Below, in pieces: positions 7,312 through 12,929 of a stretch of 12,929 bases of DNA; the stretch's first letter is position 1; every line of letters begins with the position of its first letter. A model generated the notes under the pieces. The model saw only the letters and a program-made list of their open reading frames with translations, did not search any database and was not told where the DNA came from. Source of the DNA: JAQBFJ01 sp032123435 (GTDB lineage Bacteria; Verrucomicrobiota; Kiritimatiellia; UBA8416; JAQBFJ01); contig JAQBFJ010000216.1 of assembly GCA_032123435.1 (NCBI GenBank), positions 1 through 12,929 of the forward strand, in the 5' to 3' direction. A program made the position numbers and the translations under genes.

Positions 7312-8477
7312 AAGTTCTACTACTGGCGCCACATCCCTTCTATCAGGAACGCGGCACACCAATAGCCGTGAATCTGCTTGCCAGAGCCCTGATCGAAAAC
7401 GGCAACACCGTTGATATCCTCACGTATCATGAAGGATCAAACGCACCGCCAGCCAATAACGCCGCTATTCATAGAATACGGAACCTGCGTTTCATCCACG
7501 GGATTAAACCCGGATTCTCTCTGAAAAAAATAATCTGCGATTGTTTCATGCTGCCCCAGGCAATGAGACTGGCAAAGAAAAACCGATACGATATCGTCCA
7601 CGCCGTCGAAGAGTCAGTGTTCATGGCAATGTCCATAAGAACACATTACGGAATCCCATATGTTTACGACATGGACTCTTCTATGCCCCGGCAAATCGCC
7701 GAAAACTCCAAATTGTTCGCGCCGCTTCTGCCTTTGATGAAATGCTTCGAAAAAAAAGCCGTACGGAAAGCGCTCGCCATTGTACCCGTTTGTGACACGC
7801 TCGCCGACCTGGCCAAACAATATGGAGCCACTAAAATAGCCGTACTCAGAGATATATCGCTCATAGATAAAACCATACCCGTAAATCACAACTTGAAACA
7901 GGAACTGGGCATAAAAGGATTCTGCTTCCTTTATCTTGGCAATCTTGAACCATACCAGGGAATTGATCTTCTCATGCAGAGCTTCAGTATCCTGCAGAAT
8001 AAAGTTCAGAACATGGAACTGGTCATCGCGGGAGGAACCCAGCCGGATATTGACAAGTACAGGGAAACGGCAAAAAGCCTTAAAATACAAAACAACACAC
8101 ACTTCATCGGACCCCGCCCCGTATCTGAAATGATGTCTCTTTTCGAAATGACCGATGTTCTGGTATCGCCAAGAACACGGGGTGGCAATACACCCATGAA
8201 AATTTATTCATATCTCGACTCAGGTAAACCCATCCTGGCCACCGATCTGACAACGCATACACAGGTGCTCAACAATGAAACAGCGGTCCTTACCGCGGCC
8301 CAGCCTGAACAATTCGCCCAAAGCATGGAACGCCTCGCGAGCAACCCGGCGCTCAGGCTCTCATTAGCGCAAAACGCAGGAAAACTGGCCCGTGGAAAAT
8401 ATTCACTCGAAACGTACCGACAAACCGTAACAGAACTCTACAACTGGCTTGGAACGCATATCCAGCCCATGCCGTAA
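7308..8477 (+). CDS. Family 4 glycosyltransferase
   Basis: This is a retaining GT-B fold glycosyltransferase of 389 residues. The N-terminal acceptor domain has KVLLLAPHPFYQERGTP (2-18) with the RGTP loop usual for family 4 enzymes. The C-terminal nucleotide-sugar domain starts near 206 with LGNLEPYQGID (210-220) and carries VSPRTRGGNTPMKIYSYL (286-303) followed by SGKPILATD (305-313). The residue that usually reads E in the E-x7-E motif is here Asn-Thr-Pro-Met-Lys, the variant with a lysine contact seen in many family 4 members. No membrane helix is evident, so it is probably cytosolic or membrane-peripheral. Translation is coupled to the radical SAM gene by an ATGA overlap, so the two proteins probably work on the same product. 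Sugar specificity is unknown. The 154 bases to the next, convergent gene hold no gene and no obvious terminator. Confidence 0.9.
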   Translation: MKVLLLAPHPFYQERGTPIAVNLLARALIENGNTVDILTYHEGSNAPPANNAAIHRIRNLRFIHGIKPGFSLKKIICDCFMLPQAMRLAKKNRYDIVHAVEESVFMAMSIRTHYGIPYVYDMDSSMPRQIAENSKLFAPLLPLMKCFEKKAVRKALAIVPVCDTLADLAKQYGATKIAVLRDISLIDKTIPVNHNLKQELGIKGFCFLYLGNLEPYQGIDLLMQSFSILQNKVQNMELVIAGGTQPDIDKYRETAKSLKIQNNTHFIGPRPVSEMMSLFEMTDVLVSPRTRGGNTPMKIYSYLDSGKPILATDLTTHTQVLNNETAVLTAAQPEQFAQSMERLASNPALRLSLAQNAGKLARGKYSLETYRQTVTELYNWLGTHIQPMP

Positions 8478-8631
8478 ATATTTCACCGTCTTCCGATGCT
8501 CTTTCCTGACTTTCGTGATACTTTCTGCCTGCTGATGACAAAGTATACATTCATGTTTGAATAAATTTACAATTGTAATGCTCCGCGGATGGATTATCTA
8601 CCCAAGGTTATTGCTGATTCTCATGCAATAT

Positions 8632-9693
8632 TCAGGTTAAAAGACCTTTTAACTCGCCTGCCATATCTCGCGCCCGTATTTCAGCAATTCGACCGGATTG
8701 CGAGTTGAGGACCTCTTCGCGCAATGATTTGTCAATCAGCATCCTGTTCATGAGCTCAGCCAGAACGCGCGGTTCAGTATTATCGAACATTACACCGGCA
8801 CCACCCATGGCTTCCGGCATGCCGCCAATAGAACGCGCCATCACCGGCACACCGCAGGACATGGCCTCTATCAGCGGCAAACAGTAACCCTCATGCCTGC
8901 TGGTGCAGACAAATAAATCCGCGGACCTGTAACAGGCCGCCAGCTGGGCGCTCGTCATGAATTTCGCGAATACAACATTGGTTAAGCCGAGCCTGTCTGC
9001 CAACATCCTCAGCATAGCGTAATAACGCGGACAACTCCGCTCAGAACCAACCAGCAGTAAACGTGTTGCCGGATCAATGTTGTTCAGCCAGGCAAAAGCA
9101 AGTATGAGTTCTTCCACACATTTGTTCGGCGCTATCCTTCCCACAAACAACACGTTCTTCAGTTTTCCCCCGAATTTGCGCAGAATATCACGGTCAGGAT
9201 CCATTGCCAGATTGTCCAGAGAAAAGAATAACGGCACAACAGATACCTTGGAAGCGCCGGCTTTTCGCAGTTCCTCCGCGTTAAATTCGGAAACAGCCCA
9301 CAACGCGTCAGCACGCGTAATAAGAAGCTCCGCCTCAGAACGCGCATTCCTCAGCTCATCAGCAATAGCACTGTCAAATCCTTCGAAAAAACGGGCTGGC
9401 GTAATATTATGATATCGTACAATCTTGCGTGCCGAAGCATCAAGAAAAACAGCCGACGCCAAAGAACCCGTTGAATAATGATATATGACCACATCACTAG
9501 GAGATCCGCCATCATAGGATTCAACAGGCCGACATTCATCGGCCACATTCAACCCCGTTCTGTCAAAAGGAACAAATATTTCGGACTTAAAACCGAGCCC
9601 GCGAAGAATACGGCGTAAATCACGGGCCTCTCTCGATATCGCGTCTCCATCAGCAAAACCAGCCAGAATCTGATCTACGCGATCCGGAATCAT
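8632..9693 (-). CDS. Family 4 glycosyltransferase
   Basis: This second GT-B fold glycosyltransferase has 353 residues. The N-terminal domain reads DRVDQILAGFADGDAISRE (4-22) and has YHYSTGS (71-77) and RYHNITP (93-99), a set typical of a group of cell-surface polysaccharide transferases. The C-terminal domain holds the donor-binding FVGRIAPNKCVEELI (183-197, Arg186 and Lys191), SRHEGYCLPLIEAMSCGVPV (265-284, Glu268 and Glu276) and ARSIGGMPE (286-294). All catalytic-site residues expected for a working family 4 enzyme are present. The ATG at 9691-9693 overlaps the TGA of the coiled-coil gene (ATGA), so it is translated from the same message. It is the last gene of the minus-strand carbamoylation cluster. 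It is not a close copy of the GT4 at 7308-8477; the N-terminal domains differ. Confidence 0.92.
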   Translation of the reverse strand: MIPDRVDQILAGFADGDAISREARDLRRILRGLGFKSEIFVPFDRTGLNVADECRPVESYDGGSPSDVVIYHYSTGSLASAVFLDASARKIVRYHNITPARFFEGFDSAIADELRNARSEAELLITRADALWAVSEFNAEELRKAGASKVSVVPLFFSLDNLAMDPDRDILRKFGGKLKNVLFVGRIAPNKCVEELILAFAWLNNIDPATRLLLVGSERSCPRYYAMLRMLADRLGLTNVVFAKFMTSAQLAACYRSADLFVCTSRHEGYCLPLIEAMSCGVPVMARSIGGMPEAMGGAGVMFDNTEPRVLAELMNRMLIDKSLREEVLNSQSGRIAEIRARDMAGELKGLLT

Positions 9694-10163
9694 GCCCGAT
9701 TCCTTTCATCTAAAACCCTCTCCAGCTTTTCAACACGTTTGGAAAGATCGGCAATCTGTTTGCGACGCGCGTCTCTTTCAAACTCAAGCTGATAAGTCAT
9801 ATGCACATTTATTGCGTTCTGGCGGAACGCCATTTCGTCACATTGCCAGCGCGATATTTTCCAGAATATACGCCGAACAAAACGGAGCAAAACACCAATA
9901 AGGCCTTTGCCGGAAGGCAGATTAAAGGATGCCGGATCAACGCAATTCCGCGAACGCATAAGAAGTAGATGCCTGTCCTGATAATCCTCAGCCCCGCCTG
10001 ACTCCTTTAAGCAGAGAATGTCCTTTTCTTTTTCAATTTTATCAGTCAGATCAGGATTCGATCTCCGCTCCGCCTGCGCGACAAGTTCTTCAGCAAGATC
10101 AGCGCTCCTGTCCCTGCCCGCGATACTCAGTTTTACACCACCGTCTGTCATTGCAAAATCCAT
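9690..10163 (-). CDS. Coiled-coil protein, function unknown
   Basis: This 157-residue protein has no enzyme motif I recognise. The first 60 residues are polar and highly charged. A basic, partly hydrophobic stretch at about 86-104 (GLIGVLLRFVRRIFWKISR) could lie along the membrane as an amphipathic helix. After QNAIN (114-118), heptad-like spacing continues to the end (KQIADLSKRVEKLERVL), predicting a coiled coil over roughly 120-155. Short proteins of this layout, with a basic hydrophobic patch, a Q/N-A-I/F-N element and a terminal coiled coil, occur beside glycosyltransferases and methyltransferases in surface-polysaccharide clusters, from my general recollection. It begins 14 bases after the DUF5989-like gene and overlaps the next glycosyltransferase by four bases. 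It may recruit or pair with that enzyme at the membrane, which is inference. Confidence 0.75.
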   Translation of the reverse strand: MDFAMTDGGVKLSIAGRDRSADLAEELVAQAERRSNPDLTDKIEKEKDILCLKESGGAEDYQDRHLLLMRSRNCVDPASFNLPSGKGLIGVLLRFVRRIFWKISRWQCDEMAFRQNAINVHMTYQLEFERDARRKQIADLSKRVEKLERVLDERNRA

Positions 10164-10177
10164 TCAGCATGAACATA

Positions 10178-10345
10178 TTAAAATAAAGTATAGATAAAAG
10201 CAGGAACCGTGCTTTGACCAACAACAATCAAAAGAGCCATTAAAAGCATGACTATAACAATGGGGACTATCCACCATGCCTTGTTCTGCCAGGCGAACCC
10301 GCCAAATTCTTTCAATAAGAGGAACATATGTCTTAAAAATCTCAT
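10178..10345 (-). CDS. Small membrane protein, DUF5989/SxtK-like
   Basis: This 55-residue protein begins MRFLRHMFLLLKEF, continues EFGGFAWQNKAWW (13-25), has one membrane helix at about 24-43 (the WIVPIVIVMLLMALLIVV region) and ends QSTVPAFIYTLF. This pattern, with FLRxxxxxLxEFxxFxxxxKxWWxxP, then a helix and a short tail rich in Pro-Phe-Tyr-Leu-Phe, matches the DUF5989 proteins that accompany carbamoyltransferases and SxtJ. In saxitoxin clusters the equivalent is SxtK. Its biochemical role is not known to me; a membrane partner for the carbamoyl-transfer step is a fair guess. The ribosome site GGAAAGG lies six bases before the ATG. It is read in a different frame from a longer but meaningless open frame over the same bases. 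It starts the coupled run DUF5989, coiled coil, glycosyltransferase. Confidence 0.87.
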   Translation of the reverse strand: MRFLRHMFLLLKEFGGFAWQNKAWWIVPIVIVMLLMALLIVVGQSTVPAFIYTLF

Positions 10346-10492
10346 TATCAACCTTTCCCATCATCCGTGGTAAAAATCTTCTTTCTTACCACCCGCCGTC
10401 CCCGCCTCGAATTCCAGGGAAATACAATTTTTTGACAGGATACATATTAACCACGGAGTTCACAGAGGCACAGAGAATACAGGATACCCGAG
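10346..10492. repeat. Repeat words in intergenic gap, ACCACGGAG class
   Basis: The 515 bases between the carbamoyltransferase stop and the DUF5989-like start hold no credible gene and are made of repeat words. In this first part, CCGTGGTAAAAA at 10365-10376 matches the CTCCGTGGTAAA words near the left end of the window. The 26 bases at 10450-10475 start ACCACGGAG and contain two CACAGAG words; their reverse complement resembles 64-80. Confidence 0.55.
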
Positions 10493-10539
10493 GTTACATC
10501 AAATCCAATATTGCTTCGCAATCCCGGATTTGATGCAAC
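10493..10539. repeat. Imperfect palindrome (hairpin)
   Basis: The outer arms CATCAAATCC (10497-10506) and GGATTTGATG (10526-10535) are perfect reverse complements, extended outwards by GTT/AAC with one mismatch. Inside, ATTGC (10510-10514) pairs with GCAAT (10518-10522) around a TTC loop. The result is a long two-part stem with a small internal bulge. There is no T-run, so it is more like a REP/MITE-type palindrome than a terminator. Confidence 0.72.
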
Positions 10540-10585
10540 GTTGTTGTCATGGAGCAAACCTCCGAGACAACCTCATCTCCTTTGT

Positions 10586-10659
10586 CCCGGCGTAGTTCTT
10601 TAACCCGAAGCCGGATCCATATCCCGGCGTAGTTCGCTATTGCGATCGAAGCCGGATCC
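10586..10659. repeat. Two-copy direct repeat
   Basis: Two consecutive units each begin CCCGGCGTAGTTC (10586-10598 and 10623-10635) and end GAAGCCGGATCC (10607-10618 and 10648-10659), with a short variable middle. The CCGGCGTAG...GAAGCCGG framing also makes each unit weakly self-complementary (CCGGC/GCCGG). Confidence 0.72.
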
Positions 10660-10673
10660 CCATCAGGAACACT

Positions 10674-10715
10674 GTTCAAGAAATCTGCGGATATTTTTAT
10701 CCAGATTTCTTGAAC
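10674..10715. repeat. Perfect 14-bp-arm inverted repeat (hairpin)
   Basis: GTTCAAGAAATCTG (10674-10687) and CAGATTTCTTGAAC (10702-10715) are exact reverse complements. The inner GGATA (10689-10693) and TATCC (10698-10702) extend the stem, leaving a T-rich loop. It lies about 145 bases downstream of the carbamoyltransferase stop. It could stabilise or process a transcript, but no U-tract follows on the minus strand. Confidence 0.75.
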
Positions 10716-10716
10716 C

Positions 10717-10756
10717 ATCCTGTCTTATTTTAATCCTGTTTATCCTGTTATCCTGT
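10717..10756. repeat. ATCCTGT short tandem-like repeats
   Basis: The word ATCCTGT occurs four times in 40 bases (10717-10723, 10733-10739, 10742-10748, 10750-10756), separated by two to nine T/A-rich bases. I know this kind of ATCCTGTTTATCCTGTT filler from intergenic regions of many environmental bacterial genomes. It sits immediately beside the hairpin at 10674-10715. Confidence 0.6.
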
Positions 10757-10758
10757 CT

Positions 10759-10824
10759 AAAACTCTCTCTTTTCCCCATCCTGCCTGCCCGCATTGCCTG
10801 CGGCTTCAAGCTCTGCAGGCGGGT
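10759..10824. repeat. Second copy of the CT-rich / AGGCGGGT dispersed repeat
   Basis: AAAACTCTCTCTTTTCC (10759-10775) matches 82-98 at 16 of 17 positions. The later AAGCTCTGCAGGCGGGT block (10808-10824) matches the AAGCTCT...GTAGGCGGGT block at 129-150, with the same order and orientation. This is direct evidence for a repeat family shared by the two non-coding regions, more than 10 kb apart. Confidence 0.65.
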
Positions 10825-10860
10825 CAAACTTCTCCCCTTTTCCCCCGTCAAAACCTTAAT

Positions 10861-12690
10861 CTAATCCAGGACGTGATCTTTACGCCAGTCTTTTTCCTCA
10901 TGCCATGGCGGCTGGTCTGTCTTCTTAAGAAGATATGAGCCCAATACAAGATAGTCCATCTCGGTCCGCATGAAACATCTGTAAGCGTCCTCAGGCGTAC
11001 ACACGATCGGCTCACCCCTGACGTTAAATGATGTGTTAATGACAATACCATACCCACTGCGCTCTTCAAAAGCTTTTATCAACTCATAATAACGAGGATT
11101 AGTTCGAGAATCAACTGTCTGAACACGAGCTGAATAATCAACATGGGTAATTGCCGGCACATCAGAACGCGCCATATTAACTCTTTCCCGTAAAGACATA
11201 TCCTCACTGCAACTGTTCTTTATGCGCCTGTTTTCCTTTACTGGCGCAACAATCAACATGTAGGGCGACGCCTTATCCAGATCGAAGAAATCATTTACAC
11301 GCTCCACCAGGCACGACGGAGCAAAAGGACGGAATGATTCCCTGTACTTGATTTTTAGATTCATTATAGACTGCATCTTCTGCGAACGCGCATCCCCTAT
11401 TATAGACCTGTTTCCGAGGGCACGCGGCCCGAATTCCATCCTCCCGTTAAAAAGCCCTATGACATTCTGTTCATCAATAAGCTTTGCCAACTCTTCCGCC
11501 CATTGTCCTTCATTCAGCCACGTCCCCGGATATCCTCTGTTATCAAGAAACGCCTTGATTTCTTCATCATCAAAAGCCGGTCCCAGATAAGATCCATGCA
11601 TCGAATCATGAACACCGTCAGCCAAGCGCTCCTTTCCGTTGATCATATACCAGACCAGAAGGGCGGAACCCAGCGCGCCACCGGCGTCTCCTGCCGCCGG
11701 CTGAATCCAAATGTTATTGAACGGACCTTCACGCAGAAGCCTGCCGTTTGCCACACAATTCAAAGCCACACCACCAGCCAAACATAGATTATTTTCACCA
11801 GTCAAATTCTTAAGATGCCGAGCCATACGCAAAATTATCTCTTCCGTGACCACCTGAATAGATCTAGCCATATCCATCTCTCTCTGCGTGATCTCTGATT
11901 CCGCCTTGCGCGGCGGGCCGCCAAAAAGTTTATCAAACTTCCTGCCAGTCATTGTAAGACCACCAAGATAATTAAAATATTCCATATTCAAGCGGAACGA
12001 CCCGTCATCACGCAAATCGCAAAGTTCATTAAAAATGATATCCACATATTTCGGCTCACCATATGGCGCCAAACCCATGAGTTTGTATTCACCCGAATTG
12101 ACCCTGAACCCGGCAAAATATGTGAACGCCGAATACAGCAATCCCAGAGAATGCGGAAACATCAATTCCTTGATAATCTCCACCCTGTTGCCCTCCCCGC
12201 GCCCCATTGAACTTGTTCCCCACTCTCCAACGCCATCCAGTGTCAATAATGCCGCGCTCCCGTATGGAGAAGGGAAAAAGGCGCTCGCCGCATGAGATTC
12301 ATGATGCTCGGAGAAAAACAAATCAGCGGGCATCTTGTATCCACAGGATTCCAGTGCTTTTTCGATTTCCAGCGGTATCCACAGCTTCCGCTTCAGCCAT
12401 ACGGGCATAGCCGATATGAATGATTTTAAACCCATCGGCGCAACGGAAAAATACATTTCCAGAATACGCGCGAATTTCAAAACCGGCTTATCGTAAAACG
12501 CAACAGCATCAATTCCGCCGGAGGATACTTGCCCTTCAGCCAGGCAATATTTAACAGCATTAAGGGGAAAGCCCGAATCGTGTTTCGTCCTTGTGAAGCG
12601 CTCTTCCTGAGCTGCCGCGATAATCTCACCATCACGCACCAAAGCCGCCGCGGAATCATGATAAAAAGCACTGATGCCAAGAATGTCCAT
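10861..12690 (-). CDS. O-carbamoyltransferase, NodU/CmcH (TobZ/SxtI-like) family
   Basis: Enzymes of this family use carbamoyl phosphate and ATP to make carbamoyl-adenylate and pass the carbamoyl group to a hydroxyl of a sugar, antibiotic or toxin. The 609-residue protein has full length for the family. The N-terminal Kae1-like domain shows GISAFYHDSAAAL (5-17), the metal site SEHHESHAASAFF (127-139), DGVGEW (152-157), the nucleotide-binding GGVALNCVANG (306-316) and GDAGGALGSA (334-343). The C-terminal carbamoyl-phosphate domain shows GRMEFGPRALGNRSI (416-430) and INTSFNVRGEPIV (551-563). All family signature residues look intact, so it should be active. The ATG has AAAGG nine bases upstream. 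An SxtJ-like gene ends 134 bases before it, and a DUF5989-like gene follows after a repeat-filled gap. The acceptor is unknown; the glycosyltransferase neighbours suggest a surface glycan sugar. Confidence 0.95.
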   Translation of the reverse strand: MDILGISAFYHDSAAALVRDGEIIAAAQEERFTRTKHDSGFPLNAVKYCLAEGQVSSGGIDAVAFYDKPVLKFARILEMYFSVAPMGLKSFISAMPVWLKRKLWIPLEIEKALESCGYKMPADLFFSEHHESHAASAFFPSPYGSAALLTLDGVGEWGTSSMGRGEGNRVEIIKELMFPHSLGLLYSAFTYFAGFRVNSGEYKLMGLAPYGEPKYVDIIFNELCDLRDDGSFRLNMEYFNYLGGLTMTGRKFDKLFGGPPRKAESEITQREMDMARSIQVVTEEIILRMARHLKNLTGENNLCLAGGVALNCVANGRLLREGPFNNIWIQPAAGDAGGALGSALLVWYMINGKERLADGVHDSMHGSYLGPAFDDEEIKAFLDNRGYPGTWLNEGQWAEELAKLIDEQNVIGLFNGRMEFGPRALGNRSIIGDARSQKMQSIMNLKIKYRESFRPFAPSCLVERVNDFFDLDKASPYMLIVAPVKENRRIKNSCSEDMSLRERVNMARSDVPAITHVDYSARVQTVDSRTNPRYYELIKAFEERSGYGIVINTSFNVRGEPIVCTPEDAYRCFMRTEMDYLVLGSYLLKKTDQPPWHEEKDWRKDHVLD

Positions 12691-12824
12691 TTTGCCAACC
12701 TTTGCAAATCAATTTAAACTAACCCGTTTATTTCACGTTACCAAACAATCTTTAATTACCACGCAAAACCATTGTTTCACAACTTCTTACCCCACACGCA
12801 TGCAATTCTTCTGAAATATGCGGG

Positions 12825-12929
12825 CTAATATTGCTTACGATAATCTTCCACCCCACGCGGCGGTTTCTTTTGTTTCACCCAGTATGTTGATTCATCAGAC
12901 GGAAAACGCCTCTTCATGGGATCGATCCC
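12825..12929 (-). CDS. SxtJ-like membrane protein, C-terminal end only (cut by window edge)
   Basis: An open frame enters from the right edge of the window and ends at TAG 12825-12827, giving 34 residues that begin GIDPMKRRFP and contain DESTYWVKQKKPP before ending YRKQY. The pattern D-P-x-x-R/K, then SYW or TYW with basic residues and prolines, then a final Y-x-x-Q-F/Y, is how I recall SxtJ-family proteins ending; these are about 130-residue membrane proteins encoded with carbamoyltransferases. Its location directly upstream of the carbamoyltransferase, on the same strand, supports the reading. The membrane segments would lie outside the window, so identification rests on the tail and the context. 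Confidence 0.68.
   Translation of the reverse strand, partial: GIDPMKRRFPSDESTYWVKQKKPPRGVEDYRKQY

Noticed and set aside
7614..8102. 162-codon minus-strand open frame inside the GT4 gene
   Set aside because: It is antisense to a clear glycosyltransferase with intact motifs; composition makes such shadow frames common here.
8478..8631. Terminator between the convergent glycosyltransferase genes
   Set aside because: Only a 12-base palindrome TTACAATTGTAA (8567-8578) was found, with no GC-rich stem or T-run.
10164..10364. 66-codon minus-strand open frame over the DUF5989-like gene
   Set aside because: It lies in a different frame from the family-matching 55-residue protein, has no motif or helix pattern of its own, and its stop simply abuts the coiled-coil start.
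10494..10718. 74-codon minus-strand open frame in the repeat gap
   Set aside because: It runs straight through both hairpins and the two-copy repeat, so its protein is a translation of repeats. It has no ribosome site and no family resemblance.
10346..10860. Idea that a degraded sxtJ lies between the carbamoyltransferase and the DUF5989 gene
   Set aside because: No frame shows hydrophobic segments or an SxtJ-like tail, and an SxtJ-like end is present upstream at 12825-12929.

Overview
The window looks like a chromosomal segment of a Gram-negative-type bacterium of mid-range GC, and most of it encodes cell-envelope functions. A MurC-MurB fusion followed by Ddl, envelope glycosyltransferases and abundant non-coding dispersed repeats suggest an uncultured member of the PVC/Kiritimatiellota-Verrucomicrobiota-Lentisphaerota type, or possibly Omnitrophota. 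This placement is an inference from gene content, with no marker gene to test it.

Layout. Positions 1-261 are non-coding repeat sequence. Positions 262-3572 (minus strand) hold a peptidoglycan precursor pair, a MurC-MurB fusion enzyme followed by Ddl, which is a fragment of the usual dcw cluster. Divergent from it, 3629-5305 (plus) encode a WaaE/KdtX-like family 2 glycosyltransferase and a class I methyltransferase. A lone minus-strand gene at 5379-6164 encodes a PHP-fold protein with an eroded metal site. It diverges from a translationally coupled plus-strand pair at 6298-8477, a radical SAM/SPASM protein and a family 4 glycosyltransferase.

The last third (8632-12929, minus) is a carbamoylation and glycosylation cluster. 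In transcription order it contains the C-terminal end of an SxtJ-like protein cut by the window edge, a NodU/CmcH-type O-carbamoyltransferase, a 515-base gap full of repeats and hairpins, a 55-residue DUF5989/SxtK-like membrane protein, a coiled-coil protein, and a second family 4 glycosyltransferase. The SxtJ-carbamoyltransferase-DUF5989 trio next to glycosyltransferases suggests a module that builds a surface glycan and decorates it with carbamoyl groups.

The two non-coding stretches (1-261 and 10346-10860) share the same repeat vocabulary: imperfect hairpins, CCACGGAG-type words, a 17-nt CT-rich word with one mismatch, and an AGGCGGGT-ended block. They are probably members of genome-wide repeat families. 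One separates ddl from whatever lies beyond it; the other sits inside the carbamoylation cluster.
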